A stretch of 50,351 nucleotides of DNA from CAYTCZ01 sp964436315 (GTDB lineage Bacteria > Actinomycetota > Thermoleophilia > Gaiellales > Gaiellaceae), in assembly GCA_964436315.1 (NCBI GenBank), contig CAYTCZ010000008.1, positions 1 through 50,351 on the forward strand, read 5' to 3'. The position numbers and the translations under genes are program-made. Within the stretch, counting starts at the first letter, position 1; each line of letters starts with the position of its first letter. Below, piece by piece: positions 8,843 to 17,107 of the stretch. A model generated the notes under the pieces. It was not told the DNA's origin, did not search any database, and worked only from the letters and a program-made list of their open reading frames with translations.

Positions 8843-8848
8843 ACGGTA
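8843..8848 (-). promoter_or_regulatory. -10 element TACCGT, leaderless start of the lipoprotein gene
   Basis: On the minus strand TACCGT is followed by GGCCTG and then GTG at 8836, a 6-base spacer. No ribosome site is present. Confidence 0.5.
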
Positions 8849-8896
8849 GCGCGGCCGACGACCAAGCCACCCCGGTAGCTGGCGTCCTCCGGCAGT

Positions 8897-8902
8897 TAGG
8901 CT
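8897..8902 (+). promoter_or_regulatory. -10 element TAGGCT, leaderless start of metB-like gene
   Basis: TAGGCT, then CCGGCGG (7 bases), then ATG 8910. No -35 of consensus type. Back-to-back with the lipoprotein promoter about 50 bases away. Confidence 0.55.
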
Positions 8903-8909
8903 CCGGCGG

Positions 8910-10052
8910 ATGGACTTCGAGACCAAGGCCATTCACGTGGGCCAAGAGCCGGATGAGGCGACCGGCGCGGTGATCGTGCCCATCTACCAGACGTCGACCT
9001 TCGTCCAGGAGGAAGTCGGCAGACACAAAGGCTACGAGTACTCGCGGAGCGGAAATCCGACGCGAGCGGCCCTCGAAGCGGCCCTTGCCTCACTCGAGAG
9101 CGCAACTCACGGCTTCGCCTTCGCGTCGGGCCTCGCCGCAACGACGACGGTCGTTCACCTCCTCTCGCCAGGTGACCGGATCATCTCCGTCAATGATCTC
9201 TACGGCGGGACCTACCGCCTGTTCACGAAGGTCTACGAGCCCAAGGGCTACCGCTTCTCCTTCGTCACGACCGAGCAAGCAAACGCCAGCTTGGGTGCAG
9301 CGCTCGACGAGAAGACCCACATGGTCTGGATCGAATCGCCCACCAACCCGCTCATGAGCATCGTCGACATCGCCGCCGTCGCCAGGGCTGCGCACGATGT
9401 GGGAGCGATGTGCGTGGTCGACAATACGTTCGCGACGCCGTACCTGCAACGGCCGCTCGAGCACGGCGCCGACGTCGTCGTCCACTCGACCACCAAATAC
9501 CTTGGAGGACATTCGGACGTCGTCGGTGGGTTCGCCGCCACAAACGACTCCGAGCTCGCGGAACGCATCGGCTTCTTGCAGAACGCCCTCGGCGGAGTGC
9601 CCGGACCCTTCGACTCGTGGCTCGTACTCCGAGGGCTGAAGACACTTGCAATTCGAATGAGGAGACACTCCGAGAACGCCGCGCAGGTTGCCGAATGGCT
9701 ATCGAGTCGCAGTGAGGTCGAGGGAGTCCACTACCCGGGGCTCGAGAATCATCCAGGCCACGAAATAGCGAAGCGTCAGATGGACGAATTCGGCGGCATG
9801 CTCTCATTCGAGCTCGCGGCCGGGGAGGAAGCTGCTCTCTCCGTTGCGGCAGCGACGTCGATCTGGCGCCTCGCCGAGAGCCTGGGTGGCGTTGAAAGCT
9901 TGATCGAGCATCCGGGTCGAATGACGCACGCGACGCTTGCCGATTCCCCGTTCGCAGTGCCGGGCGGTCTGATTCGGCTCTCGGTTGGGATCGAGTCCGT
10001 GGGAGACCTCATCGCGGACCTGGAACGCGCATTTGCGGCAGCCCCACCGTAG
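8910..10052 (+). CDS. metB: Cystathionine gamma-synthase / gamma-lyase family PLP enzyme
   Basis: 380 residues of the Cys/Met metabolism PLP family. Signature features: YSRSGNPTR, SGLAATTTVVHLLSPGD, YGGTYRL, and the PLP-lysine motif HSTTKYLGGHSDVVGG, ending with SVGIESVGDLIADLE. This subfamily includes both cystathionine gamma-synthase (methionine direction) and gamma-lyase (cysteine direction), which motifs alone do not separate. Its neighbour, the CBS-domain synthase, would make or use the same intermediate. Confidence 0.88.
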   Translation: MDFETKAIHVGQEPDEATGAVIVPIYQTSTFVQEEVGRHKGYEYSRSGNPTRAALEAALASLESATHGFAFASGLAATTTVVHLLSPGDRIISVNDLYGGTYRLFTKVYEPKGYRFSFVTTEQANASLGAALDEKTHMVWIESPTNPLMSIVDIAAVARAAHDVGAMCVVDNTFATPYLQRPLEHGADVVVHSTTKYLGGHSDVVGGFAATNDSELAERIGFLQNALGGVPGPFDSWLVLRGLKTLAIRMRRHSENAAQVAEWLSSRSEVEGVHYPGLENHPGHEIAKRQMDEFGGMLSFELAAGEEAALSVAAATSIWRLAESLGGVESLIEHPGRMTHATLADSPFAVPGGLIRLSVGIESVGDLIADLERAFAAAPP

Positions 10053-10085
10053 GGTCGGGTTAGGGGTCTGCGCGAACCACTCGAT

Positions 10086-10322
10086 CTACTTGCCGACGAG
10101 CGCGTCGACGACGTCGTCGAGTTCTGCCTCATGGCGACCCCGGGCGAGGCCAACGAGGTAGCAGATGAGCGGAGCCGTAATGCGTTCTCCGCTCTCGCGC
10201 GCGGCAATTCGAGCCAGATCGAGGAGCTCATCGATCTCCTGCTGGCCCAGCGCGTAGTCGTCTACCTCACCGCCGGCTCGCTCAGCGAGCGTCGTACGCG
10301 CCGCGGCTAGCCAGTCCTCCAT
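10086..10322 (-). CDS. DUF6457 domain protein
   Basis: 78 residues, helical. The pattern LLDLARIAARESGERITAPLICYLVGLARGR matches the DUF6457 family of short actinobacterial proteins, which often accompany molybdenum-cofactor genes; a MOSC gene lies 3.2 kb away. Convergent with metB (33 bases apart) and divergent from pntA. Function unknown. Confidence 0.7.
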   Translation of the reverse strand: MEDWLAAARTTLAERAGGEVDDYALGQQEIDELLDLARIAARESGERITAPLICYLVGLARGRHEAELDDVVDALVGK

Positions 10323-10328
10323 GGCCCA

Positions 10329-10334
10329 AGCCTA
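10329..10334 (-). promoter_or_regulatory. -10 element TAGGCT, leaderless start of the DUF6457 gene
   Basis: Minus strand TAGGCT, spacer TGGGCC (6), ATG 10322. The hexamer is identical to the one before metB. Confidence 0.55.
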
Positions 10335-10428
10335 TCGTCGGGGACGAGCTCGGGGCACGGGTTATGCGGGCGGCGGCCCAGCGCGTTCCGCCAACGCGGA
10401 CCTGGAGGGGTCCGGGAACTCGACCACT

Positions 10429-10434
10429 TAGACT
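10429..10434 (+). promoter_or_regulatory. -10 element TAGACT for the transhydrogenase operon
   Basis: TAGACT is followed by CTCGCC (6 bases) and TTG 10441, with an in-frame ATG at 10447. Either start would give no leader or a 6-base leader; there is no Shine-Dalgarno. Confidence 0.5.
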
Positions 10435-10440
10435 CTCGCC

Positions 10441-11562
10441 TTGAGCATGAAGGTCGGGGTCGCCAAGGAGCTGGAAGCCGGCGAGCGACGCGTGAGCATC
10501 GTGCCCGATGTGGTACGACGTCTCGTGGATGCCGGGGTCGGCGTCATCGTGGAGACCGGCGCCGGCGCGGAGGCATCGTTTCTCGATGACGCTTACACGG
10601 AGGCGGGTGCCGAAATCGCTCCAAACGCGGAGAGCGTGTACACGAACGCCGATGTGATTTGCAAGGTTCGCGCGCCGTCGGACGACGAAGTCTCCGCCCT
10701 CCGAAAGGGCAGTGTCTTGATCGCACTGCTCCAACCCCTGACCAACTCAGAACTCGTTCAAAAGCTGGCCGAGCAGGGAGTCACCAGTTTCTCGATGGAT
10801 TCGATTCCGCGCATCACTCGCGCTCAACCGATGGACGCCCTCTCTTCGCAGAGCACCGTCGGCGGGTACAAGGCCGCGGTGCTCGCAGCGGGCCACCTCG
10901 GGAAGTTCTTCCCCATGCTCACGACCGCAGCCGGAACGATTCCCCCAGCCCAGGTACTCGTCTTGGGTGCGGGCGTCGCCGGTCTCCAGGCCATCGCGAC
11001 CGCTCGGCGCCTCGGCGCAGTCGTCACCGCGTTTGACGTTCGTCCGATCGTCAAGGAGCAAGTCGAGAGCCTCGGTGCGAAGTTCCTCGAACTCGATCTG
11101 GAAGGAACGGAGACCGCAGGCGGCTACGCGGAAGCCCTGTCCGAGGATCAACACGAACGGGAGCAGCAGCTCCTCGCGATCGAGATCGGCAAGTCCGATG
11201 GCGTGATCACCACCGCGCTGATACCGGGACAGCCGGCGCCCGAGTTGATCACCGAGGAAGCGGTCGAACGAATGCACCCTGGCTCGGTCATTGTCGACTT
11301 GGCCGCCGAAATGGGTGGGAACTGCGCATTGACCGTGCCCGGCGAGACGGTCGTTCGGCACGACGTGACCATCATCGGTGAGTTGAACCTCCCGAGCACG
11401 ATGCCGGTTCACGCCAGTCAGATGTATGCCCGAAACGTCTTGAGCTTCCTCAACAACATGATCGACGAAGGCGAGCTCGTCCTCGATTTCGACGATGAGA
11501 TCACGCGAGATACCTGCATCACCCACGAGGGCCGAGTCGTGAAGGAGGCAGTCACTGCGTGA
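10441..11562 (+). CDS. pntA: NAD(P) transhydrogenase, alpha-1 subunit (NAD-binding)
   Basis: 373 residues corresponding to soluble domain I. Shows KVGVAKELEAGERRVSIVPD, the alanine-dehydrogenase/PNT signature AVLAAGHLGKFFPML, and the NAD fold VLVLGAGVAGLQAIATARRLGA. The membrane part is missing here and is encoded by the next gene, as in the three-polypeptide form of the enzyme. The product with its partners would move hydride between NADH and NADP+ coupled to proton entry. Start is TTG 10441 or ATG 10447. Confidence 0.93.
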   Translation: MSMKVGVAKELEAGERRVSIVPDVVRRLVDAGVGVIVETGAGAEASFLDDAYTEAGAEIAPNAESVYTNADVICKVRAPSDDEVSALRKGSVLIALLQPLTNSELVQKLAEQGVTSFSMDSIPRITRAQPMDALSSQSTVGGYKAAVLAAGHLGKFFPMLTTAAGTIPPAQVLVLGAGVAGLQAIATARRLGAVVTAFDVRPIVKEQVESLGAKFLELDLEGTETAGGYAEALSEDQHEREQQLLAIEIGKSDGVITTALIPGQPAPELITEEAVERMHPGSVIVDLAAEMGGNCALTVPGETVVRHDVTIIGELNLPSTMPVHASQMYARNVLSFLNNMIDEGELVLDFDDEITRDTCITHEGRVVKEAVTA

Positions 11563-11751
11563 GGATGACACGCTGGGCCACCGAAACCCGACCTGAACGA
11601 CAGTCCTCCCCACCCGGGTCGGGAGAGGGCCACCCGCCACCCGAGATCGATAGTAGCGCGGGGTTTCATGCGGGACATCAGCGCTCTGCGACGAATCTGT
11701 TGCGAGTCGACCAACAAGTTGTGTTGTGTCCGGCCCAGACTCTCGCGGCGG

Positions 11752-11786
11752 GCCGGCTCCACACTGCTCGTTTCTCGAGCCGGCCG
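11752..11786. repeat. Inverted repeat between the two transhydrogenase alpha genes
   Basis: GGCCGGCTC (11752-11760) and GAGCCGGCC (11778-11786) form a perfect 9-bp stem with a 17-base loop inside the 268-base gap between pntA and the alpha-2 gene. It could be an mRNA processing or stabilising hairpin that tunes subunit ratio. Nothing else coding is seen in the gap. Confidence 0.5.
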
Positions 11787-11830
11787 AGCACCGGCGCCTC
11801 CCGGTCACGGAACAGAAAGGACGGACTTCA

Positions 11831-12130
11831 GTGACTGCTGAGCTGATCGCAAGCTTGACGATCTTCGCCCTCGCGGTCTTCCTTGGCTTCTACCTGATCG
11901 CGCGCGTGCCGACCCTTCTGCATACCCCGCTGATGTCGGGCACAAACGCAATTTCAGGAATCGTCTTGGTCGGAGCACTTCTGATCTCGGGTTTCGCGGA
12001 GACCGGCCTCGAGAAAACGCTCGCGTTCATCGCGATTGTGCTCGCAACCGTCAACGTGGTCGGCGGTTTCCTGGTCACCGACCGGATGCTCGAGATGTTT
12101 AAACAGAAGCGAGATCGCCCCGAGGAATGA
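11831..12130 (+). CDS. NAD(P) transhydrogenase, alpha-2 subunit (membrane)
   Basis: 99 residues with three to four hydrophobic segments: SLTIFALAVFLGFYLI, SGIVLVGALLISG, LAFIAIVLATVNVVGGFLV. The family motif TPLMSGTNAISGIVLVGA is present. This is the small membrane piece of domain II. Start set at GTG 11831, preceded by AGAAAGGA; homology begins right after. Its stop overlaps the pntB start by 4 bases. Confidence 0.9.
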   Translation: MTAELIASLTIFALAVFLGFYLIARVPTLLHTPLMSGTNAISGIVLVGALLISGFAETGLEKTLAFIAIVLATVNVVGGFLVTDRMLEMFKQKRDRPEE

Positions 12131-13533
12131 CGCTCCCCCTCGCGCTTTCTCAAAACGTCGTTGACATCGCGTACGTCGTCGCGGCGATTCTGTTCATCGT
12201 CGGTATCGCGAGACTCTCATCGCCGAAGACCGCGCGCTCGGGCGTCGCCGCCGCCGTCGTCGGAATGGTCATAGCGATCGCCTTCACGCTGACGCTCCCT
12301 GAGGTCGACAACTACGGACTCATCGTGGGCGGAATTGCGCTCGGCGCAGTGATCGGAGTGGCCGCGGCTCGGCTCGTGAAGATGACGGCGATGCCGCAGA
12401 TGGTCGCGGTGTTCAATGGCCTCGGCGGCGGTGCGGCAGTCCTTGTGGCGTTTTCAGAATTCAACCGCCAGGCCCCAGATCCCGGAGCACTGAATGGCGA
12501 TGCGCTCGCGGCGGCGCTCTTCGCCGGGCTGATCGGCGCGATCACGTTCAGTGGAAGCATGATCGCCTTCGCCAAGCTCCAGGAGATCATGCCGGGGGCA
12601 CCGATCACGTTCCCTGGTCAGCAGTTCGTCAACGGGCTCGTCCTCCTTGCGGCGCTCGTCGTCGCCGTGATCGCCGGAATCCAGGAGGAAACGGTCTGGA
12701 TGTCGATTCTGATCGTACTGGCGCTCGTCTTCGGAGTGCTCTTTGTGTTGCCGATCGGCGGCGCCGACATGCCGGTCGTCATCGCATTCTTGAACGCATT
12801 CTCGGGACTCTCAGCGGTCGCGGCCGGATTCGTGCTCGAGAACAATGCGCTCATCATCGCGGGAACGCTCGTCGGCGCCTCGGGCACGTTCCTCACGCTC
12901 CTGATGAGCCGCGCCATGAACCGTTCTGTTGGGAATGTCCTGTTCGGGGCGTTTGGCGCGGCGCCCACCGTCGCTGCGACCGCCGAGTCGACCGACGGCA
13001 AGAGCCATCGGGAAATCACGGCCGACGACGCCGCGGTCATGCTCGCGTACGCCAATCAAGTGATCATCGTCCCCGGCTACGGTCTGGCCGTCGCGCAGGC
13101 GCAACACAACGTTCGAGAGCTCGCCGACGAACTCGAGAGACGCGGCGTGACCGTCAAGTACGCGATCCATCCCGTCGCCGGCCGAATGCCGGGACACATG
13201 AACGTGCTGCTCGCAGAGGCAAACGTTCCGTACCCGCAGCTCTACGACATGGATGACATCAATCCGGAGTTTCCGAGAGCCGACGTTGCACTCATTATCG
13301 GAGCGAACGACGTCACCAATCCTGCCGCCCGGAACGTACCGGACAGCCCGATCTACGGGATGCCCATTCTCGACGTCGATCGGGCCTCGAACGTGGTCGT
13401 GCTCAAGCGCTCCATGGCCTCGGGCTTCGCCGGGATCGAGAATCCGCTGTATTACGATCCACGCACCGCGATGCTCTTCGGCGATGCCAAGGCATCGCTC
13501 GAGAAGCTCGTGACGAACGTCAAAGACGTCTGA
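12127..13533 (+). CDS. pntB: NAD(P) transhydrogenase, beta subunit
   Basis: 468 residues. Residues 1 to about 285 are a multi-span membrane domain (domain II) and about 285-468 are the NADP-binding domain III, with IVPGYGLAVAQAQH, HPVAGRMPGHMNVLLAEA, DMDDINPEF and GANDVTNPAA, all typical. ATG 12127 overlaps the alpha-2 stop. Supplies NADPH, for example for the biosynthetic pathways on either side. Confidence 0.95.
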   Translation: MTLPLALSQNVVDIAYVVAAILFIVGIARLSSPKTARSGVAAAVVGMVIAIAFTLTLPEVDNYGLIVGGIALGAVIGVAAARLVKMTAMPQMVAVFNGLGGGAAVLVAFSEFNRQAPDPGALNGDALAAALFAGLIGAITFSGSMIAFAKLQEIMPGAPITFPGQQFVNGLVLLAALVVAVIAGIQEETVWMSILIVLALVFGVLFVLPIGGADMPVVIAFLNAFSGLSAVAAGFVLENNALIIAGTLVGASGTFLTLLMSRAMNRSVGNVLFGAFGAAPTVAATAESTDGKSHREITADDAAVMLAYANQVIIVPGYGLAVAQAQHNVRELADELERRGVTVKYAIHPVAGRMPGHMNVLLAEANVPYPQLYDMDDINPEFPRADVALIIGANDVTNPAARNVPDSPIYGMPILDVDRASNVVVLKRSMASGFAGIENPLYYDPRTAMLFGDAKASLEKLVTNVKDV

Positions 13534-13547
13534 CCGTCGAGAGCCCC

Positions 13548-13973
13548 TTACGGGTCGTCGCCCGCTATCACCTCGGCGCCAATACGCAACTCGCCTGACG
13601 CGAGTACTCTCGCAAGCATCCCGCGCTTCCCTTCGAGCTCCTGTTGAAGCCCGGGCCGCAGCTCATCCATTCGCTCGCATGGGTCACAGACCATCGTGAT
13701 CTCGAATTCGGCATCGCCGATCCGAATTCGTTGCCCCACGGACCAAGTCATGACATCGGCGCCAAGAACCGTGATGTTCTCTCGAATCAGGCCGGGATCG
13801 ACGCCGGCATCGTCGAGATCCTGAGACGCCGCAAAGAGAACTTGCCGACGACCGCCAGGTCTCCCGTGCGCACATCCGTCAATGCCGTGGTCCCGGACCG
13901 CATGAGCTACCTCGAGAGCTTCCATCTCTGCTCTCCGTCGCGGAGATCTCCACAGCCCGATCACCTGAGGCAC
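13548..13973 (-). CDS. MOSC domain protein
   Basis: About 141 residues. MEALEVAHAVRDHGIDG, then LIRENITVLG, VGQRIRIGDAEFEIT and the conserved cysteine in CDPCERMDE, as in MOSC (Moco sulfurase C-terminal) domains, which bind sulfur-carrying molybdenum cofactor or related ligands. Start set at GTG 13973 because TATACT lies exactly 7 bases upstream; an upstream in-frame extension has no homology. Convergent with pntB, divergent from ftsH. Confidence 0.82.
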   Translation of the reverse strand: MPQVIGLWRSPRRRAEMEALEVAHAVRDHGIDGCAHGRPGGRRQVLFAASQDLDDAGVDPGLIRENITVLGADVMTWSVGQRIRIGDAEFEITMVCDPCERMDELRPGLQQELEGKRGMLARVLASGELRIGAEVIAGDDP

Positions 13974-13980
13974 GAGCCCG

Positions 13981-13986
13981 AGTATA
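13981..13986 (-). promoter_or_regulatory. -10 element TATACT, leaderless start of the MOSC gene
   Basis: Minus strand TATACT, spacer CGGGCTC (7), GTG 13973. A near-consensus hexamer. Confidence 0.6.
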
Positions 13987-14088
13987 GGGAGCGCAGGCCT
14001 CGTGCCGGCTCCCCGCCACGCAACCGCCCGCAATTGATGATCCGACGAGGTCGGTTCTGCGAATCCCCAGTAGGAGCATGCGGTCTAA

Positions 14089-16104
14089 ATGAGTGACCGC
14101 AGCGAAACCAAACTCGCCGGAGGCTCCCACTCTATGACCCGCGGAAGGCTCATTCTGATTCTCATCGCTATCGCCTTGATGGCGGGCCTTGCCGCACGCT
14201 CAATCACGCCTGGACCGGAAACGACGGACGTCACTTTCAGTCAGCTCAGCGAACAGGTGGAGCAGTCGCCAGGCGAGGTCAGTGAGGTTGTCTTCAAACC
14301 GAATAACCAGGAGATCGAGGCCACGCTGAGCGACGGAACGGTGGTCGAGGTCAACTATCCGAGCGACGAGGCGCAGATCGCTTTTCAAGAGAGGCTCGAA
14401 GCGGCCAGCATCCCGTTCGACTCCGAGGGAACCGGCGGCTCGATTCTCGGACCGCTGCTCTTCTCGCTGCTCCCAATTCTCATTATCGTCGCCCTCTTCA
14501 TCTTCCTCTTCCGCCGCGCGCAAGGAGGCGGAGCTTCTGGCATCTTCAGCTTCTCGAAGAGCCGGGCCAAACGCGTGAGCCCAGACCAGCCGAAGGTGAC
14601 TTTCTCCGACGTCGCCGGTGTGGACGAGGCCGTTGAGGAACTCCACGAGATCAAGGAGTTCCTCGAGAAGCCAAAGAAGTTTCGCTCGCTCGGTGCGCGC
14701 ATCCCGAAGGGTGTGCTCCTCGCCGGTCCCCCGGGCACGGGCAAGACGCTGCTCGCCCGAGCAGTGGCGGGAGAGGCAGGGGCACCGTTCTTCTCGATCT
14801 CGGGATCCGACTTCGTCGAGATGTTCGTCGGCGTCGGAGCCAGTCGCGTTCGCGACCTATTCGAGCAGGCGAAACAAGCGTCGCCAGCGATCATCTTCAT
14901 CGACGAGATCGACGCCGTTGGACGGCATCGAGGCGCCGGCCTCGGAGGCGGTCATGACGAGCGTGAACAGACGTTGAACCAACTGCTCGTCGAGATGGAC
15001 GGCTTCGAGTCCACGGACACGATCATCGTGATCGCCGCAACCAACCGTCCCGACGTTCTCGACCCGGCTCTCCTGCGCCCTGGTCGCTTCGATCGGCAAG
15101 TCGTCGTTGATCGCCCGGATCGAGTCGGTAGGCGACAGATCCTGGAGGTTCACTCGCGGGGCAAGCCACTGTCACCGAAGATCGACCTCGACGCCCTCGC
15201 CGCCGGAACGCCGGGGTTCACCGGTGCCGATCTCGCGAATCTGATCAACGAGGCGGCGCTACTCTCGGCGCGCCGCGGCAAGAGCCTGATCGAGCAGAAC
15301 GATCTCGAGGAAGGGATCATCCGCATCATCGCCGGGCCCGAGAAGAAGACTCGGATCCTCTCCGAAGAGGAGCGCAAGATCACGGCGTACCACGAGATGG
15401 GGCACGCGCTCGTCGGGCATTACCTGCCGAACGCCGACCCGATTCACAAGATCTCGATCATCAGCCGCGGGCAGGCCCTCGGCTACACGATCTCGCTACC
15501 GCGCGAGGACAAGTTTCTCACCACTCGCTCGGCGCTGCTCGACCAGATGGCAATGACGCTGGGAGGTCGCGTCGCCGAAGAGCTCGTCTTTCACGAGATT
15601 ACGACAGGCGCCGCCAACGACCTCGAGAAAGTCACGGCGACCGCCAAGAGCATGGTGACTCGCTTCGGGATGAGCGAGAAGCTCGGGCCGCGCGTGTTGG
15701 GCCGAGGACAGGGCCTCCCGTTCCTTGGACGAGACATGAGCACCGAGCCCGACTACTCCGACGACGTCGCCCGAGAGATCGACAACGAGATCCTCCGAAT
15801 GGTCGAGGAAGCCCATGATCGCGCCCGCGAACTACTCACAGAGCACTTCGACGAACTCCACCTGCTCTCCGAGCTCTTGATCGAGCACGAAACGATCGAT
15901 CGCGACCAGTTCGAACGACTTATTGCCGGTGAGTCGCCGGACGAGGTGTTCCGAGATCGCGGCGGGAGGAGCGATCCGGAGTCCGACGAAGCCGAGCAAG
16001 AGCCGAGCCGAGAGCGGCCAGCACCCACTTTCCAACCCAGGCCGTTCCCCGTCCCGGGGGCGCTCTCGCAGCCACCTCCGCGCGAGGGTCCGCAGACGTC
16101 GTAG
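14089..16104 (+). CDS. ftsH: ATP-dependent zinc metalloprotease FtsH
   Basis: 671 residues, membrane-anchored AAA+ protease. Order: N-terminal membrane helix (LILILIAIALMAGLAA), periplasmic segment, second helix (about 120-140), AAA domain with Walker A GPPGTGKT, Walker B IIFIDEIDAVG, and the second region of homology ATNRPDVLDPALLRPGRFDR, then the zinc protease motif HEMGH and the aspartate-containing C-terminal helices. The C-terminal tail is charged and proline-rich, as usual. Two starts are possible, ATG 14089 and ATG 14134; the latter has GGAGG 13 bases upstream. A core quality-control gene. Confidence 0.96.
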   Translation: MSDRSETKLAGGSHSMTRGRLILILIAIALMAGLAARSITPGPETTDVTFSQLSEQVEQSPGEVSEVVFKPNNQEIEATLSDGTVVEVNYPSDEAQIAFQERLEAASIPFDSEGTGGSILGPLLFSLLPILIIVALFIFLFRRAQGGGASGIFSFSKSRAKRVSPDQPKVTFSDVAGVDEAVEELHEIKEFLEKPKKFRSLGARIPKGVLLAGPPGTGKTLLARAVAGEAGAPFFSISGSDFVEMFVGVGASRVRDLFEQAKQASPAIIFIDEIDAVGRHRGAGLGGGHDEREQTLNQLLVEMDGFESTDTIIVIAATNRPDVLDPALLRPGRFDRQVVVDRPDRVGRRQILEVHSRGKPLSPKIDLDALAAGTPGFTGADLANLINEAALLSARRGKSLIEQNDLEEGIIRIIAGPEKKTRILSEEERKITAYHEMGHALVGHYLPNADPIHKISIISRGQALGYTISLPREDKFLTTRSALLDQMAMTLGGRVAEELVFHEITTGAANDLEKVTATAKSMVTRFGMSEKLGPRVLGRGQGLPFLGRDMSTEPDYSDDVAREIDNEILRMVEEAHDRARELLTEHFDELHLLSELLIEHETIDRDQFERLIAGESPDEVFRDRGGRSDPESDEAEQEPSRERPAPTFQPRPFPVPGALSQPPPREGPQTS

Positions 16105-16115
16105 CGCCCAGACGT

Positions 16116-16727
16116 CTAGCGATCGTCTGTCTGAGCCTGTCCCGAGCGTGAGATCGTTCGGTCGAACTGCAGTAACCCGCTCCAGTTGGCGTGCCGCGGC
16201 CCCTCGAGCTCGAGCGTCGTTCCGTCAGCGAACGTGAGCTCGAGAATCTTCGCCTGGCCATCCCGGCGCTCGTCTGCCGCGCGGATCGCGCTCACCGGGC
16301 ACTCGATGAGCGCCTCCTTCGGAACGACCCGTAGAAGGCCGACCTCGAGGCTGTAGAAGATGAGCCGCTGATCGGTTGTGACCAGCGCCACCCGCGCACC
16401 GAGGTATTCATCCAGCTCGCTCGCCGTTCGCAGCGAGCTCGCGGCCAGTGACGAGTCGCCGCTCTCGTCGGCACTTGCTCCACGATTCGTAAAGCCGGCC
16501 CCTCCAAAAAAGTGCTCGCCGGGCGCGAGCGTCGGCGCGACCCGGCGCTCGAGCCGGCGCTCGAGCCGGCGTTCAAAGCGCTCAAACCACCGCTGAACCA
16601 ACATGGGTCGGTTAATCCTCGCCGATGCCCAAGCGAACCCGGCGATTGCGACGACAATCAGCCAGATCCAGACCTGGGTGAATCGCTGCTCTTCCCGGAA
16701 CAACTCGCCGCGGGTCTCGGCAGACAT
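16116..16727 (-). CDS. Membrane-anchored protein with C-terminal PH-like domain
   Basis: About 203 residues. A single membrane helix near the N-terminus (VWIWLIVVAIAGFAWA, about 18-33), an Arg/Glu-rich helix (RWFERFERRLERRLERR), and a C-terminal domain with VALVTTDQRLIFYSL and ILELTFADGTTLELEG that resembles bacterial PH-like domains. The helix is encoded by 12-base direct repeats (CCGGCGCTCGAG at 16542-16565). Start at ATG 16727, with TACGAT 9 bases upstream. Ends 11 bases after ftsH, convergent. No function assigned. Confidence 0.65.
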   Translation of the reverse strand: MSAETRGELFREEQRFTQVWIWLIVVAIAGFAWASARINRPMLVQRWFERFERRLERRLERRVAPTLAPGEHFFGGAGFTNRGASADESGDSSLAASSLRTASELDEYLGARVALVTTDQRLIFYSLEVGLLRVVPKEALIECPVSAIRAADERRDGQAKILELTFADGTTLELEGPRHANWSGLLQFDRTISRSGQAQTDDR

Positions 16728-16736
16728 CGTGCGGCG

Positions 16737-16742
16737 ATCGTA
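16737..16742 (-). promoter_or_regulatory. Putative -10 element TACGAT
   Basis: Minus strand TACGAT followed by 9 bases and ATG 16727; no ribosome site. The leader would be 0-3 bases. Confidence 0.4.
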
Positions 16743-16814
16743 GTCGTCGCCTCGTAGCGGCGACTTCCCGAGCGACGGAGGCACCAGGAACGGCCCCGCG
16801 GTTGCCGTTGCTTC

Positions 16815-16820
16815 TATAGT
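16815..16820 (+). promoter_or_regulatory. -10 element TATAGT, leaderless start
   Basis: TATAGT, spacer GGATCC (6), GTG 16827. Confidence 0.6.
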
Positions 16821-16826
16821 GGATCC

Positions 16827-17075
16827 GTGAGCCTTCGGGTTGAGCGCCCTGCAGAACGCCGGAGCCTCCTCGCCTATGTGGCACGTTGCCGCTTCTGCGA
16901 CAAGACGGTCTCGATGCTTTCACCCGACTATGTCACCCAGTGGCGGCATCGCACCGAATTCGACGCCGACGATCCAACTGCGCGCGAGGTGCAGTATTTC
17001 TGTCCGAACCACACGAAGCAGTCCGAGATCCAGCGTCCTTTCTCCGTACGAATCCGCCGCAGGCTCGGGCTTTAG
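16827..17075 (+). CDS. Small Cys/His protein, possible zinc ribbon
   Basis: 82 residues, basic. Contains CRFC near residue 22 and FCPNH near residue 59, spaced so that C-x2-C and C-x2-H could hold one zinc ion. No family recognised. The support for it being a gene is the clean -10/GTG arrangement upstream, the metal-ligand pattern and the fit between two genes. Role unknown. Confidence 0.6.
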   Translation: MSLRVERPAERRSLLAYVARCRFCDKTVSMLSPDYVTQWRHRTEFDADDPTAREVQYFCPNHTKQSEIQRPFSVRIRRRLGL

Positions 17076-17095
17076 TCGCCCTCAATGACCACTGC

Positions 17096-17101
17096 TAGGT
17101 T
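17096..17101 (+). promoter_or_regulatory. -10 element TAGGTT, leaderless start of the amidase
   Basis: TAGGTT, spacer GCGCGG (6), GTG 17108. Confidence 0.55.
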
Positions 17102-17107
17102 GCGCGG

